A stretch of DNA of 64,000 nt from Eudromia elegans (taxonomy: Eukaryota; Chordata; Aves; Tinamiformes; Tinamidae). The position numbers were made by a program, and so were the translations under genes. Positions 63,001-64,000 of the stretch are shown one piece after another. The stretch lies in contig PTEX01000293.1 in the NCBI GenBank assembly GCA_003342815.1, positions 448,172-512,171 on the forward strand, written 5' to 3'. Numbering within the stretch: position 1 is the stretch's first letter; each line of letters begins with the position of its first letter. The notes under the pieces are model-generated. The model searched no databases, had not been told where the DNA came from, and saw only the letters and a list, made by a program, of their open reading frames with translations.

Positions 63001-64000
63001 GTAGATGCTTCCCATTTAAAACTTAGCACGGTGTGTCTTTGTAAGAGGAACTGACTTGCTTAACCCCCATTACATACAAATATTGAGCCTCTACAGGGAC
63101 AGTTCCGGTAGAGGGGCATATATATGTATTTATCTCTGCACACTGTGGACCTTAAGGAAGTCCTGGCTACAGGACCACATGGAGTAAGTGCAGCAGGCAG
63201 AGCATTAGCCTATGCTGCTGACTTTAAACCTGGGCTGTAAAGTCCAAGCTGAACGTTAGTTTGGAAAATATTTTCCTGTTTGAGGAGATAATCCCAGCCA
63301 AGCCCTGCAGCCCTGAAGCTGTAAGGTACTGAGCTGTGGCGTGCGTGTGGATGGCTCCTGTGAGGTTAGGTTCTGTCCAGGAATCCATGTAGAGACGGGA
63401 GAGGAGGCTTCCCTGGTTAGGTCTGGAAATCGAGCAACGCTGCTGGGTTTGGAAATGACCACCCTCCATCCCCTGCCTTGTGGAGGGGCGTCCGCGCGGG
63501 GCGGTGGTGGAGCGGGCAGGACCGCCCTGGTTCTGCCAACATCTCCAGGGCCGTTGGCTTGTGCTCTCCCCACGCTGCTCGGGGGTGGCCTTTGTTTGAC
63601 GAGACGGTCCCTTTGGGGTGAGGGCCTGCAGATGTGGGTCACGCTGGGCTGCACGGGCATTGTCAGTCCTCCAGCGGTACCAGTCAGTGTGTCTGCAGGC
63701 CAGGCAGGAGCACGACCAGCTGACCTCATCCCCAGCTCATTCCCAGCTGCGCCGAGCGCATCCCTGGGATGTCTGGGATGCGCCAGCGTGTCCTGGCACA
63801 CGGTGAGGATACTGCCCGCAATGGGAGTGCTGCTCCGGGGCCTCCTGGAGGCACTGACTGCCCCAAAGAGGTGAGGAGCAGCCGCTGGGACAGTATGGGG
63901 ACATCGAGGGCACCAAGACCAGGCGCTCTCCTGCCTTACACTGACACGTGCAGGGAGCTTAGAAAGGGGATGATAAACTGTGTGGGACCTGGCAGGCTGT
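60031..64000 (+). other. GPC1: GPC1 intron 2, 5' part
   Basis: Begins GTGAGTGCGG after exon 2 and runs off the window, so intron 2 is at least 3,970 bases. No exon 3 is present: the expected continuation of the glypican core (human DDHFQHLLNDSE) was not seen in any frame. The first 500 bases are GC-rich and the centre is AT-rich, including a quiet stretch near 62.76-62.96 kb listed separately. No repeat family is recognised with confidence. Confidence 0.85.
62760..62960. other. Possible conserved non-coding element, intron 2
   Basis: AT-rich, repeat-free block with TTGTACATGTTAATAGC and GCATGCATGCAGATAATTAA, combining Oct-like and homeodomain-like words. No frame or hairpin. Its interest rests on composition alone. 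Confidence 0.2.

Noticed and set aside
1-64000. CRISPR arrays, tRNA or rRNA genes, prokaryotic operons, retroviral elements
   Set aside because: No regularly spaced short repeats with unique spacers, no tRNA TPsiC-like box in a foldable setting, and no long coding blocks of these kinds were seen.

Overview
The window reads as nuclear genomic DNA from a bird, or less likely another archosaur or turtle. The repeats I can recognise are six old, 5'-truncated CR1 LINE tails, there is no Alu-, L1- or B1-like sequence, base composition swings from AT-rich to very CpG-rich, and the one certain gene is a vertebrate glypican. There is no prokaryotic operon structure. Almost all long open frames lie in GC-rich DNA, overlap on both strands, and match nothing I recognise.

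The certain gene is GPC1 (glypican-1), on the + strand, of which only the first two coding exons are present. Exon 1 (17692-17848) starts three bases after a 298-base run of N and carries the start codon, signal peptide and first cysteine. Exon 2 (59872-60030) carries the very conserved cysteine cluster and the first N-glycosylation site. Both junctions are phase 1 with consensus GT/AG borders, so the exons join in frame and give residues 1 to 105 of a protein usually about 550 long. Intron 1 is 42,023 bases. Intron 2 runs off the right edge.

Layout: 1-16.0 kb is the upstream flank, AT-rich with a few GC-rich patches, no recognised gene, one TATA-plus-splice-donor candidate (3.1 kb) and one unexplained minus-strand open frame ending at a donor-like site (8.8-9.1 kb). 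From about 16.0 to 18.85 kb lies the GPC1 CpG island, interrupted by the sequence gap, with GC boxes and two CR1 tails pointing at each other just upstream. From 18.85 to 59.87 kb is intron 1, with four CpG-dense islets (24.1, 45.4, 51.0 and 55.3-55.6 kb), CR1 tails at 22.6, 25.5, 28.8 and 45.9 kb, and a 56-base minisatellite at 58.3-58.8 kb about 1 kb before exon 2. From 60.03 to 64.0 kb is the start of intron 2.

No new multi-gene system is visible. The points most worth checking are the unidentified minus-strand open frame, the CpG islets inside intron 1 (one with a TATA box), the CR1 pair built into the promoter flank, and the minisatellite near exon 2.
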